Positions 44,305 to 52,923 of a stretch of 64,000 bases of DNA are shown here, one piece after another. The notes below the pieces were generated by a model, which saw only the letters and a program-made list of their open reading frames with translations, had not been told where the DNA came from and did not search any database. A program made the position numbers and the translations under genes. The stretch's first letter is position 1, and each line of letters starts with the position of its first letter. This stretch comes from Scandinavium manionii. Lineage in GTDB: Bacteria; Pseudomonadota; Gammaproteobacteria; Enterobacterales; Enterobacteriaceae. The stretch is from positions 1-64,000 of the forward strand of contig NZ_JALIGC010000034.1 in the NCBI RefSeq assembly GCF_024764775.1. Direction: 5' to 3'.

Positions 44305-45521
44305 GATGACACCTCAGAGACAAAGCGTTCGCAGGTTTCAGCGAAACGATCGAGGCCCGTTTTCACCTCTTCTTCGCTGATAATCAACGCAGGCGCAAAG
44401 CGCACCACGTTGGCCCCGGCGATCAGCACCATCAGGCCGTTTTCCGCGGCGAGCTGGCTTATCTGCTTCGCTTTCCCGGCGTACCCGGATTTGAGTACGC
44501 AGCCGATCAGCAGCCCCATTCCGCGAATGTCGTCGAATAAATCGAATTTCGCATTGATGGCGGTCAGGCGTTCGGTAAACCACTGGTTGCGCTGTTTCAC
44601 GCCGTTCAGCACGTCATGCGTATTAATAATAGAAAGCACTTCCCCGGCCACCGCGCAGGCCAGCGGGTTGCCGCCGTAGGTGGTGCCGTGGGTGCCGACC
44701 GTCATCACGCGGGCAAATTCATCGCGTGCCAGCAGCGCCCCAATCGGGAAGCCGCCGCCGAGCGCTTTCGCCGTTGACAGCACATCCGGCGTCACGCCGT
44801 AATGCATATAGGCGTACAGCTCGCCGGTACGGCCCACGCCGGTCTGCACTTCGTCAAAAATCAGCAGCGCGTTGTGGCGGTCGCACAATTCGCGCAATTC
44901 TTTCAGGAACGCTGGCGTGGCAGGCACCACGCCGCCTTCCCCCTGAATAGGCTCAACGATCACTGCGCAGGTATCATCGTTGATGAGCGCTCTTGCCGAG
45001 TCGATATCGTTATAAATGCCGTGCTGAATTTGCGGCGGCAGCGGCGCGAAATCCTGGGAATAAGAAGGCTGGCCGCCCGCGCTGACGGTAAATAGCGTGC
45101 GCCCGTGGAAGGCGTTTTTGAAGGCCACAATGCCGCTTTTCTGCGGGCCAAATTTGTCGTGGGCATATTTACGCGCCAGCTTCAGCGCCGCTTCGTTGGC
45201 TTCCGCCCCGGAGTTACAGAAAAACACTTTGTCGGCAAAAGTGGCGTCAATCAGCTGTTTTGCGAGCTTCAACACTGGCTCGTTGCTGTAGCCGTTACCG
45301 GTATGCCAGAACTTTCCGGCTTGTTCGGTCAGGGCGCGAACCATCGCCGGATGCGCATGGCCCAGGGCGTTCACCGCGATCCCACCCGCAAAATCAATGT
45401 ACTCTTTGCCCTGCTGATCCCACAGGCGAGACCCATCTCCACGTACCGGAATAAAAGGCGCCGGGGCGTAAACCGGCATCATCCAATCGTCAAAATTTGC
45501 ACGCGTAACTGACTGAGACAT
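44301..45521 (-). CDS. astC: Succinylornithine transaminase
   Basis: The 406-residue class III PLP aminotransferase has FCNSGAEANEAALKLAR, the metal/PLP segment IFDEVQTGVGRTG and the Schiff-base Lys in STAKALGGGFPIG. It converts succinylornithine to succinylglutamate semialdehyde. The ATG at 45519-45521 gives the E. coli length; upstream in-frame codons are not needed. First gene of the operon; a sigma-54 promoter lies about 80 bp upstream. Confidence 0.95.
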   Translation of the reverse strand: MSQSVTRANFDDWMMPVYAPAPFIPVRGDGSRLWDQQGKEYIDFAGGIAVNALGHAHPAMVRALTEQAGKFWHTGNGYSNEPVLKLAKQLIDATFADKVFFCNSGAEANEAALKLARKYAHDKFGPQKSGIVAFKNAFHGRTLFTVSAGGQPSYSQDFAPLPPQIQHGIYNDIDSARALINDDTCAVIVEPIQGEGGVVPATPAFLKELRELCDRHNALLIFDEVQTGVGRTGELYAYMHYGVTPDVLSTAKALGGGFPIGALLARDEFARVMTVGTHGTTYGGNPLACAVAGEVLSIINTHDVLNGVKQRNQWFTERLTAINAKFDLFDDIRGMGLLIGCVLKSGYAGKAKQISQLAAENGLMVLIAGANVVRFAPALIISEEEVKTGLDRFAETCERFVSEVSS

Positions 45522-45597
45522 AGCAACCTCTTCTTCCGGTAAACACAACGTTATTGTGATGTTAATTAATATGAGCACTTGTACTGTAAATGTATAT

Positions 45598-45613
45598 TGC
45601 ACGCATCGTGCCA
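45598..45613 (-). promoter_or_regulatory. Sigma-54 promoter of astC
   Basis: On the minus strand TGGCACGATGCGTGCA carries the -24 GG and -12 GC with the exact spacing of the sigma-54 consensus TGGCAC-N5-TTGCA, 77 bp before astC. Confidence 0.85.
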
Positions 45614-45676
45614 TCCAGCGACAAAAGTGCATAAACGGAAGCGGGTAACTGAATATCAATAACTTACAACCAATCG

Positions 45677-45708
45677 CTATTCACCATTAATGCATACAAA
45701 GTGAATAG
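45677..45708. promoter_or_regulatory. Inverted repeat between the astC promoter and the enhancers, possible ArgR region
   Basis: CTATTCAC (45677-45684) and GTGAATAG (45701-45708) are a perfect inverted pair. ATTCA and TGAAT are ArgR half-site words, and ArgR acts at astC in E. coli, but the arrangement is not a textbook ARG box. Confidence 0.4.
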
Positions 45709-45811
45709 AAACCGATTTCATCGCCATTAGAAGCCCTAATAAGAGCAACATTATGCATTAGTAAATCTTAATTCGCGATTTGTGAGGGCTGCGACATTTG
45801 TCGTAAATTTC

Positions 45812-45848
45812 CGCCCCAAAACGGGGCGTCGTGCGCCAAAACGGCGCA
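45812..45848. promoter_or_regulatory. Two NtrC-like enhancer sites
   Basis: TGCGCCAAAACGGCGCA (45832-45848) matches the NtrC consensus TGCACY-N5-RGTGCA at 10 of 12 positions; CGCCCCAAAACGGGGCG (45812-45828) is a weaker copy at 8 of 12. Their centres are 20 bp apart and about 230-250 bp upstream of the predicted astC start site. The rest of 45522-45982 has no gene. Confidence 0.75.
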
Positions 45849-45982
45849 TCGCTGGCGGATAAATCGGTCATTAAAACGCCAGGCCGCCATTCCGTTTGCT
45901 CCTGGCGAACCCTGTTTGTCGCCCTTCTCCCGCTGCACTACGCTCAAGAGGTTTATTTCACTGGCACCCGGCGGGGAAACCT

Positions 45983-47380
45983 ATGCGGCTTTTTGATGCG
46001 GTACTGATTGGCGCGGGCCAGGCGGCCCCGTCTTTGGCGGTTGAACTGGCAGTACGCGGTCAGCACGTCGCCATGATTGAAGGCAATATGTTTGGCGGCA
46101 CCTGCGTCAACTTCGGCTGCACGCCGACCAAGACCCTGCGTAAATCCGCGCGGGTGGCGCACATGGCGCGTCGGGCTGCGGATTTTGGGGTGATCACCGG
46201 GCCGGTGAGCGTTGATTTTTCTGCTGCGATGGCGCGGATGCGCGCCCGGGTTGAGACCTCGCGCAGCGGGCTGGTCCAGTGGCTGGAAGGCACCGACAAC
46301 GTGGAAACAATCCACGGCTGGGCGCGTTTTGTCGGGCGCGACGGCGAGCGTTTTCTGCTTGAGGTTAACGGCGAAACGCTGTCTGCCGCGCAGGTGTATC
46401 TCAATACCGGCACCCGGGCGTTTATCCCGTCGCTGCCCGGTCTGGAAAACGTGCCGTATCTCGATAACGCAAGCCTGCTGACACTGACTGAATGCCCGAA
46501 GCATCTGGTTATTCTCGGGGCCAGCTATATCGGGCTGGAGCTGGGGCAAATCTTTCGCCGGCTTGGCGCGGAGGTGTCGATCATTCACCGTGCGAATCGC
46601 ATTGCCGAGCGTGAAGACGCCGACGTCAGCGAGCACATTACCGATTTCCTGCGCGATGAAGGGATAACGTTTTATCTCAACAGCAGCATAAAAAGCCTGG
46701 CACCCACCGCAGACGGGCTGAGCGTTCAGCTCGCAGACGGCCAGGAAATAAGCGCCAGCCATTTGTTAATCGCCACGGGCCGCCAGCCTAATTCAGAACG
46801 ACTGAATCTCGAGGCCGTCGGCATTGAAACCGACGCGCGCGGCTTTATTCGCACCGATGCGCATTTCAATACCAATGTCGCAGGCATTAAAGCACTGGGC
46901 GATATCAACGGGCGCGGCGCGTTCACCCACACCAGCTATCACGATTTCCAGATTGTGCTGGCGGAAATTGACGGTCAACAGCCGGACGGCCAATGGCACG
47001 ATGCCGACCGGCGCGTACTGAGTTACGCCATGTTTACCGACCCGCCGCTGGGCCGGGTGGGCATGACGCTGGCGCAGGCTCGGGAACAAGTGAAACAAGG
47101 CGCGCAAATCCTGGTGGCCGATTTCAACATGGCCGACGTCAGCCGGGCCAAAGAAGAGAGCGAAACCTACGGCATGATGCGCCTGATTGTCGATGCGCAG
47201 AGCGAGCGCTTCCTCGGCGCGGCGATCCTCGGTATCGGCGGGGATGAACTCATCTCAGTGATTTCCAACTATATGGCCAGCGGGGCCAGCTACCGCCAGA
47301 TGCTCCAGGCGCTGCCGGTGCACCCTACCGTGGCAGAGTACTTCCCGACGGTGTTGGCAAGGCTTAAGCCGCTGAGCTAG
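45983..47380 (+). CDS. FAD-dependent pyridine nucleotide-disulfide oxidoreductase, mercuric-reductase-like
   Basis: The 465-residue class I flavoprotein has an N-terminal FAD site (LIGAGQAAPSLAVELA), the redox pair C41/C46 in GTCVNFGCTPTK, an NAD(P) site (VILGASYIGLELGQIF) and the C-terminal dimer-interface HPTVAEYFP with the active-site His-Glu. It lacks the N-terminal metal-binding domain and the C-terminal vicinal cysteines of true mercuric reductase MerA, so the substrate is probably another disulfide, quinone or electrophile. The ATG at 45983 follows GGGGAAA. It is divergent from astC and lies beyond the NtrC-like sites. No mer genes are near. Confidence 0.82.
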   Translation: MRLFDAVLIGAGQAAPSLAVELAVRGQHVAMIEGNMFGGTCVNFGCTPTKTLRKSARVAHMARRAADFGVITGPVSVDFSAAMARMRARVETSRSGLVQWLEGTDNVETIHGWARFVGRDGERFLLEVNGETLSAAQVYLNTGTRAFIPSLPGLENVPYLDNASLLTLTECPKHLVILGASYIGLELGQIFRRLGAEVSIIHRANRIAEREDADVSEHITDFLRDEGITFYLNSSIKSLAPTADGLSVQLADGQEISASHLLIATGRQPNSERLNLEAVGIETDARGFIRTDAHFNTNVAGIKALGDINGRGAFTHTSYHDFQIVLAEIDGQQPDGQWHDADRRVLSYAMFTDPPLGRVGMTLAQAREQVKQGAQILVADFNMADVSRAKEESETYGMMRLIVDAQSERFLGAAILGIGGDELISVISNYMASGASYRQMLQALPVHPTVAEYFPTVLARLKPLS

Positions 47381-47576
47381 AAACAAGACCGGGGCCGATT
47401 AATTCGGGCTCAATGCGTGGGGTATTCTTTGGAACCGTTGCTCTGGATGAAACTGGCCTGACGTCATTGTCTTGAAAATTTAGGATCGGCGGGCGGGTTA
47501 ATCATCTTTGTTTAGTGACCGGTTTGTGCCAGGAGCGGACGTCGATAAATTCTCAATCGACTAAGCTTTTGGCTGG

Positions 47577-47903
47577 TTAAACATCGCGTTTTTCCGCCCA
47601 TTTCAGCATTGCATCGAGAGCAGGGCACAGCGCTTGCCCCCATTCAGTGAGTCGATATTCCACTTTCGGCGGCACCTGGGGATAGACCGTCCGCGACACG
47701 ATCCCGTCGGCTTCCAGCTGTCTCAGTTGCTGCGCCAGCATTTTCTGCGAAATGCCGGGGATCAGTTTTTCAAAATCTGAATAGCGCTGTATCTTCCCGT
47801 CAAAAAGATGAAAAAGTATGATCAATTTCCAGCGACCTTCCAGCAGTCGCAGGACATGTTCCACACCTCTGGCGGCAGATTCCGGGTTATATAACTTACT
47901 CAT
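47577..47903 (-). CDS. HxlR-family transcriptional regulator
   Basis: The 108-residue winged-helix protein has the HxlR pattern: LLEGRWKLIILFHLFDGKIQ, then FEKLIPGISQKMLAQQLRQL and the wing PQVPPKVEYRLTEWG. Such regulators often sense electrophiles or redox state. It is divergent from the SnoaL-like/SDR pair, with palindromes between them, so control of that pair is likely. Confidence 0.88.
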   Translation of the reverse strand: MSKLYNPESAARGVEHVLRLLEGRWKLIILFHLFDGKIQRYSDFEKLIPGISQKMLAQQLRQLEADGIVSRTVYPQVPPKVEYRLTEWGQALCPALDAMLKWAEKRDV

Positions 47904-47962
47904 AATTCAGTCACTCACTTTTTCGTGCGTACTTGTCAATTTCACAGTCTATGTTGAATATA

Positions 47963-47972
47963 ACAGTACTGT
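47963..47972. promoter_or_regulatory. Candidate HxlR operator
   Basis: ACAGTACTGT is a perfect palindrome in the divergent promoter; a further AGTACT occurs at 47983-47988. This is inferred from symmetry and position. Confidence 0.5.
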
Positions 47973-47993
47973 AAATAACGGGAGTACTGAGCC

Positions 47994-48320
47994 ATGTCAA
48001 TCACATTACCGCACGCTATTTCTACCTATTTCTCTATCAGCAATGGTGCAGATATCGCCAGAGTTAAGGATTGTTTTACCGTCGATGCTGTCGTAACCGA
48101 CGAAAATAAAACCCATCAGGGCCACATGGCGATCGCGGCATGGCAACGTGCCGCGCAGGACACGTTTGACTACAGCGTTGAACCCATTAAGGTTCTTAAC
48201 GAAGGTGACCGGGTGACGGTCACTTCGAACGTCGTCGGTAACTTTCCCGGTAGCCCGGTAAAGCTTAATCATTCTTTCGGCCTGATCGGCGACAAGATCA
48301 ACACCCTGGAGATTCTCTAA
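47994..48320 (+). CDS. SnoaL/NTF2-like protein
   Basis: The 108-residue protein has the cone-fold pattern of SnoaL-like proteins: an N-terminal helix, DVKDCFTVDAVVTDE-like strand entry (VKDCFTVDAVVTDENKTHQG) and an IKVLNEGDRVTVTSNVVGNFPGS sheet. Some relatives are isomerases or hydratases; others bind small hydrophobic ligands. The stop overlaps the SDR start by one base, so the two are coupled and probably act on the same compound. Confidence 0.72.
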   Translation: MSITLPHAISTYFSISNGADIARVKDCFTVDAVVTDENKTHQGHMAIAAWQRAAQDTFDYSVEPIKVLNEGDRVTVTSNVVGNFPGSPVKLNHSFGLIGDKINTLEIL

Positions 48321-49099
48321 TGTCATTGGATCTTGATTTCCAGGGTAAACGCGTGCTGGTTACTGCGGGTACCAAAGGCGTCGGTAAAGCGGTGGTCGGG
48401 CTGTTAAAACAGCAGGGTGCCAGGGTGTTAACAACCGCGCGCCACGTGCCCACGGAATGTATTGCAGACGCCTTCGTGGCGTCGGACCTGACCACGGTCA
48501 AAGGGTGTGCCTCAGTAGCGGAGGCCGTTCAGGCACACCTGGGAGGAATCGACATCATCATCCATGTGGCGGGCGGTTCTACCTCACCCGGAGGTGGATT
48601 TGTGGCGTTAGGCGAAGAGGAGTGGCAACAGGAACTCAATCTTAATCTGTTGCCCGCGGTACGTTTAGATCGCGCGCTGTTGCCAGGGATGCTGATGCAG
48701 GGAGGTGGGGTGATCATTCACGTCACTTCTATCCAGCGTGAACTGCCGTTGCCGGAATCCACCACCGGCTATGCAGCAGCGAAAGCGGCGCTGTCAGCGT
48801 ACAGCAAAAGCTTGTCGAAAGAGGTATCGCCGAAGGGAGTTCGGGTGATTCGCGTCGCGCCCGGCTGGATCGAAACCGAAGCTGCGGTGGCAATGGCGGA
48901 ACGACTGGCTCAGCAGGCTGGAACGGATTACGAAGGCGGTAAGCAGATCATCATGAAGGCACTCGGGGGTATTCCGCTGGGTCGCCCTTCAAAACCCATT
49001 GAAGTGGCTAATCTCATTGTCTTCCTAGCGTCATCTTATGCTGCCGCCATCACCGGCACTGAATATGTGATAGATGGCGGCACCATCCCGACTGTATAG
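48320..49099 (+). CDS. Short-chain dehydrogenase/reductase
   Basis: The 259-residue SDR has the variant nucleotide site TAGTKGVG near residue 15, VAGGS in place of NNAG, catalytic Ser in HVTSIQ and the YAAAK pair, with IDGGT at the C-terminus. It is oxidoreductase-like and is expressed with the SnoaL-like gene under a divergent HxlR regulator. The substrate is unknown. Confidence 0.85.
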   Translation: MSLDLDFQGKRVLVTAGTKGVGKAVVGLLKQQGARVLTTARHVPTECIADAFVASDLTTVKGCASVAEAVQAHLGGIDIIIHVAGGSTSPGGGFVALGEEEWQQELNLNLLPAVRLDRALLPGMLMQGGGVIIHVTSIQRELPLPESTTGYAAAKAALSAYSKSLSKEVSPKGVRVIRVAPGWIETEAAVAMAERLAQQAGTDYEGGKQIIMKALGGIPLGRPSKPIEVANLIVFLASSYAAAITGTEYVIDGGTIPTV

Positions 49100-49186
49100 A
49101 CAAGTATCTTAATCGGCTCATTCTGGTAGCGAATGATAGGCTTGCGCCCTCCGGGATAAAGGTGCCAGAACCAGGAACTCAACTCA

Positions 49187-49208
49187 AAGCCACGTAAGTG
49201 GCTTTTCT
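49187..49208 (+). terminator. Terminator after the SDR gene
   Basis: The stem aagccac/gtggctt has a GTAA loop followed by T residues, about 90 bp after the stop. Confidence 0.75.
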
Positions 49209-49720
49209 ATGAAGTCTTAAACGAGACTGCTGGGTGATACCATGCTCCCATTCTCTTCTTCGCCAATTTCCGCTCCTCGCTCAGAGCGGACCTTCTGCTC
49301 CGTGAGTTAGTCCACTCTGTGCCAAGAGATGAAGTTGTTACAGCATTTTGTAGTAATCACTGGTGAGCAGGTCACTAATCGCAAACATTCAATGCATATC
49401 CCGCCCCAATACGGAGCGCTGACATGGCCGCCGAAGATGCTTTTTACAGCCTTGCCAGCATGGGCGAGGGTGTATGGTTCAATGCACAGCGACGAGCAGA
49501 ATTAATAAAATCACACCATCTAATTAATGGGTCATGAAGATTTGAACGAGCAGTTTTGTAATAAGATAATTTAAATTCTTCAATCGCCTTTTCGGCAACT
49601 TCATCAATCACTTACTCCAAATTTATATATGATTTGATCCAGACATGTTAACTCCTTGTGGGGTCTTTATTAGCAATGTTTATCCCTTAAAATAAAATAT
49701 ATTTTTATTTCTAATCCCAA
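49209..49720. other. Gene-poor stretch before the nuclease gene
   Basis: No convincing gene is seen. A 37-codon opening (49424-49537, starting MAAEDAFYSLASMG) has no clear ribosome site. Composition turns AT-rich after about 49500, marking entry to the foreign segment with the nuclease. Confidence 0.4.
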
Positions 49721-51139
49721 TTATTGAATTTGTAACTTTAGAATTTTCTCTTGATTCCTATTTTTTATAATATTAGGTGTTTCTGGTTTATATAAACCGC
49801 ACTGAACCAATTCGTCAACCTCTTTTGGATTGCCCTCCATTGCAAAAGTCATACTACCCAACATCAAATCGGCCCAACGAGCCTCCTCTACTTGATCTGG
49901 CATCTCTCCAGTCATTGTTATTGCACGCGAGCTCATTGACTTAACTACTGCCAGAGTAAATGGGACCTGTGGTGGTTCGATATTATAATTATTCCGCTCG
50001 CTGATAAGTTGGTTCAGTTCTTTTGCTTCTTCCATAAGGGTTTGTGGTATCTCATGGTTATTTATCTGCCTGGTAGAGACAATAACCTGTGCCCTTACCG
50101 CATCTAAACTTGGCATTATGAAATCTCTGAGAACAAAGTAAAACTCAAGCTGGCTTATTTGTGCAACTTCTGCAGGTTCTCTTAGTTCTATAAACATACG
50201 ATCTATTATCCCCTTACCCTTTAATGGAGGACAAAGAGCTTTCATATTATGTAGCACATTTTTTTCAAATGAACGGGTTCTGTCAGAAGCAATTAGTACT
50301 TGCCTATAATCTTCACGAAATATTTTCAAAATAGCGGACAGATTATCAAAAGCACGCGCGTCTATATTTAACCCAGTTTCTTTCATTTGAGATTCAATTT
50401 TCCCCAGCGATGTTGACACAGGTTTTGCACAGAATGAATCCAGTTCCCATGATGATAAAAATGTTTTTTCATCAAGGGTCTTCAGACATGTGCTGTATGC
50501 CTGATCCAGTTTATTGGTCAGAGTTAAAAACTGAGAGATGTCTTTATCCGTGTTCTCTCTGAGATCAACCTGTGCATTGTGATAAGTCAGATACTGATGA
50601 ACTACATAAATACTGCTAATGATCAACAGACATCCAATAGCAATTCGCATAACCCACTGTAGAGAGGATGGACGCTTGAACCAATACCCAAAATGTTCCC
50701 GCTGTACAGATTCATACCTCCTAATTTGATTTTCAAGTGTCTGCCACCCCCAAAACGTTACCGGAAAGCGTCCTTGAAGCAAATGCGACTGAGTAATCTG
50801 CACGGCTTCATCTTCAAGATCGACATCATTTGGGCAAGTCGACAGAATGTAGAAGTGAGCGATTCTATTCTTGAAATTCTTAGTTTCTCTAACTGCGGTA
50901 TGAATATCCTTTGGTTTAAGTCTACTACCATAACCTTGATCCCTACCTTTGCACTGAACTGCGATTACATCTCCATTTGGAAGAATGCCAAGCGCATCTA
51001 CGCCGTTCTGCCGCTGCCCGCTACGGCCATAGGCCTGAAACTTGCAACCATAGATTTCACTCATCAAAGTGATGCAGAGTCTCTCGAAATTTTGCCAATC
51101 AGCAGGAATGGGATAGCTTGCGGAGTTTGGGGCCGTCAT
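49721..51139 (-). CDS. Membrane-anchored Mrr-like PD-(D/E)xK nuclease with helical C-terminal domain
   Basis: The N-terminal 70 residues fit the Mrr-type restriction endonuclease fold: E19 in WQNFERLC, AYGRSGQRQNGVDALG with D48, and Q62-C-K64 in VIAVQCKGRD. A second part (about 90-140) resembles the QT..L and FWGWQTLENQI segments of related defence proteins. One membrane helix follows at about 163-182, then roughly 290 residues of helical, motif-poor sequence. No helicase, methylase or NTPase partner is adjacent. The AT-rich composition differs from both flanks, suggesting recent transfer. An anti-phage role is inference. Confidence 0.72.
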   Translation of the reverse strand: MTAPNSASYPIPADWQNFERLCITLMSEIYGCKFQAYGRSGQRQNGVDALGILPNGDVIAVQCKGRDQGYGSRLKPKDIHTAVRETKNFKNRIAHFYILSTCPNDVDLEDEAVQITQSHLLQGRFPVTFWGWQTLENQIRRYESVQREHFGYWFKRPSSLQWVMRIAIGCLLIISSIYVVHQYLTYHNAQVDLRENTDKDISQFLTLTNKLDQAYSTCLKTLDEKTFLSSWELDSFCAKPVSTSLGKIESQMKETGLNIDARAFDNLSAILKIFREDYRQVLIASDRTRSFEKNVLHNMKALCPPLKGKGIIDRMFIELREPAEVAQISQLEFYFVLRDFIMPSLDAVRAQVIVSTRQINNHEIPQTLMEEAKELNQLISERNNYNIEPPQVPFTLAVVKSMSSRAITMTGEMPDQVEEARWADLMLGSMTFAMEGNPKEVDELVQCGLYKPETPNIIKNRNQEKILKLQIQ

Positions 51140-51672
51140 TCGTAACCTTATTTATTCCATATTCACTTAAGTGATAGTCCATGGTCTGACTAACAAGGGG
51201 TTGTTAACTTCTATGACCTTTAGTCAGTAACAGAGTGAAAACATTATGCATCAAAAAAGGGGTGTCGGTAGGATTTACAACAGGTTTGACCTGCTCCCCG
51301 TTAATTAGTACACCGCGATGGTCGGGGTTATGTCATCAGTGCCGTTACAGCAATGGCCGACTCAACGTCTCAGAGATCTGCACAACTTCTGTCGGAGCAT
51401 TACCGCGAAGCCGGTGATGATGGCGTTTTGGCGACGTAAACCTGACGGCGAGGTTAACTATGAAAAATCGCCCTCACTTTTTGCTAAAGAAAATGCGACA
51501 GGATCATGAACCAAACGGTCGCATAATAGCAAAACGACCTCAAAAGCGGTTATTTGATGTTGGTTCATGAAGTAAATCCAATGCGAAACGATTTTTAGCG
51601 TGAAAAATTCAGTAAGAACAATGCATTATCAACATTTCTGCATGTGAACTGGTTTTGTGTTCGACATAAGTT
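51140..51672. other. Non-coding stretch with a nested inverted repeat and possible IS remnant
   Basis: No supported gene is seen. From about 51287 (gacctgctccccgttaatta) the sequence faintly resembles an IS3-family terminal region followed by broken frames. A nested inverted repeat is listed separately. Confidence 0.35.
51504..51570. repeat. Nested inverted repeat
   Basis: TCATGAACCA (51504-51513) and TGGTTCATGA (51561-51570) are perfect complements, enclosing a second pair GGTCG (51517-51521) and CGACC (51535-51539). It could form a cruciform or long hairpin. Confidence 0.55.
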
Positions 51673-51801
51673 AAATCAAGTCCAAAGGATGCCGACAGGA
51701 TAAATGATCGACTACAGGCCATCGACATGGCCAGTGAGCTCCACCCGCTCAAAGGCGACCGCGAAGGCTACGGGTCAATCACCGTCCGGCTAGTAACGTA
51801 A
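51673..51801 (+). pseudogene. HigB/RelE-type toxin, decayed fragment
   Basis: In one frame the 42 codons include DRINDRLQAIDMASE and LHPLKGDREGYGSITV. This matches the HigB-family core, which usually reads RLxxLDxAS, then about ten residues, then LHPLKGDxxGxWSVxV, so the middle and both ends are missing here. No antitoxin gene is seen next to it. It is most likely a relic of a toxin-antitoxin module. Recognition is from pattern memory only. Confidence 0.6.
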
Positions 51802-51807
51802 ATTCTG

Positions 51808-52923
51808 CTACCAGTCCATCCATACCCCGCCCTTGTCGCTGCTGGCGCGCAGGGTTTCGATAAAGCGCATGCCGGACAGCCCTTCCATAATCCCCGGCAG
51901 CAGCGGCGTTGTGCCACCGCGAATTTTCGTTGCCGCCTCACGGTAGATTTGCGCGAAACCTTCCAGATAGCCCTCCGGGTGGCCCGCTGGTGTACGGCAT
52001 TGATGGCGGATGGAATCATGATTATTCACGCCGTTACGCGTGACGACGTAACTATTCCCATGCAGCGGATGGATCTCCAGAATCTCCGGCTGCTGCTGGC
52101 GGAAGCAGATGCTGCCCCGACTACCAACAATTCGTAGACGCAGATCGTTTTCAAAGCCCGGCGCAACCTGGCTTGCCCACAGGCGTCCCCGCGCGCCGTT
52201 GGCATAACGCATTTCGGCGTAAACTTCATCGTCCAGTTCGCGTCCTTCAATGCGGGTCAGCAGCTCTCCTCGAATGGATGCTGGCTCCATCCCGGTGACA
52301 AACGCCGCCAGCTGCCAGGCGTGAGTGCCAATGTCGCCAATTGCCCCAGCCCCCGCAAACTGCGCTTTGCCGCGCCAGCTGGCTTGCTTGTTATCCGTCA
52401 ATTCCAGCCGGTCGTTCAGCCAACCCTGCAGGTATTCCACTTCCACGTTGCGGATGTCGCCAATTTCGCTGTTGGCGATGCGCGCCCTCGCCTCACGCAC
52501 CATCGGAAGCGCGCTGTAGTTATGGGTCAGAATAAAATGCGAGCCGCTCTGGTTGATGAGAAACGCCAGTTCTTTCCCTTCCGCAAGACTGACGCCCAGC
52601 GGCTTGTCGCAAATGACATGAATGTTCTTTTCAATGAATGCTTTGGCGATGGGAACGTGCAGGAAGTTAGGCGTGACGATGGCTACGGCTTCAATGCCGT
52701 CCGATCTTGCGGCCTCTTGTTCCGCCATCTTCTGCCAGCTTTCGTAGCTGCGGCCGGGCTCGACAAACAGTGCTTCTCCGCTGCGTTTCGCCACCTCCGT
52801 CGAAGAAGAAAACGCGCCCGCAACCAGCTCAAACTGATCGTCCAGCCGTGCCGCGATGCGATGCACGCCGCCAATAAACGAACCCTCACCGCCGCCCACC
52901 ATGCCCAAACGTATGCGTTTCAT
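51808..52923 (-). CDS. Gfo/Idh/MocA-family oxidoreductase (first of two)
   Basis: The 371-residue NAD(P)-dependent oxidoreductase has the Rossmann start LGMVGGGEGSFIGGVH, the CDKPLG version of the EKP motif and the catalytic GAIGDIGTHAWQ. The family oxidises or epimerises sugars and inositols. It is the last gene of a four-gene minus-strand operon and overlaps the isomerase start by four bases. Confidence 0.88.
   Translation of the reverse strand: MKRIRLGMVGGGEGSFIGGVHRIAARLDDQFELVAGAFSSSTEVAKRSGEALFVEPGRSYESWQKMAEQEAARSDGIEAVAIVTPNFLHVPIAKAFIEKNIHVICDKPLGVSLAEGKELAFLINQSGSHFILTHNYSALPMVREARARIANSEIGDIRNVEVEYLQGWLNDRLELTDNKQASWRGKAQFAGAGAIGDIGTHAWQLAAFVTGMEPASIRGELLTRIEGRELDDEVYAEMRYANGARGRLWASQVAPGFENDLRLRIVGSRGSICFRQQQPEILEIHPLHGNSYVVTRNGVNNHDSIRHQCRTPAGHPEGYLEGFAQIYREAATKIRGGTTPLLPGIMEGLSGMRFIETLRASSDKGGVWMDW

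Noticed and set aside
49424..49537. Small 37-codon gene starting MAAEDAFYSLASMG
   Set aside because: It lacks a clear ribosome site and recognised homology, and the opening is short enough to arise by chance.
51288..51509. IS3-family terminal region with truncated orfA
   Set aside because: Only a faint resemblance from memory; frames are broken and no matching second end is seen, so it is mentioned only as a possibility.
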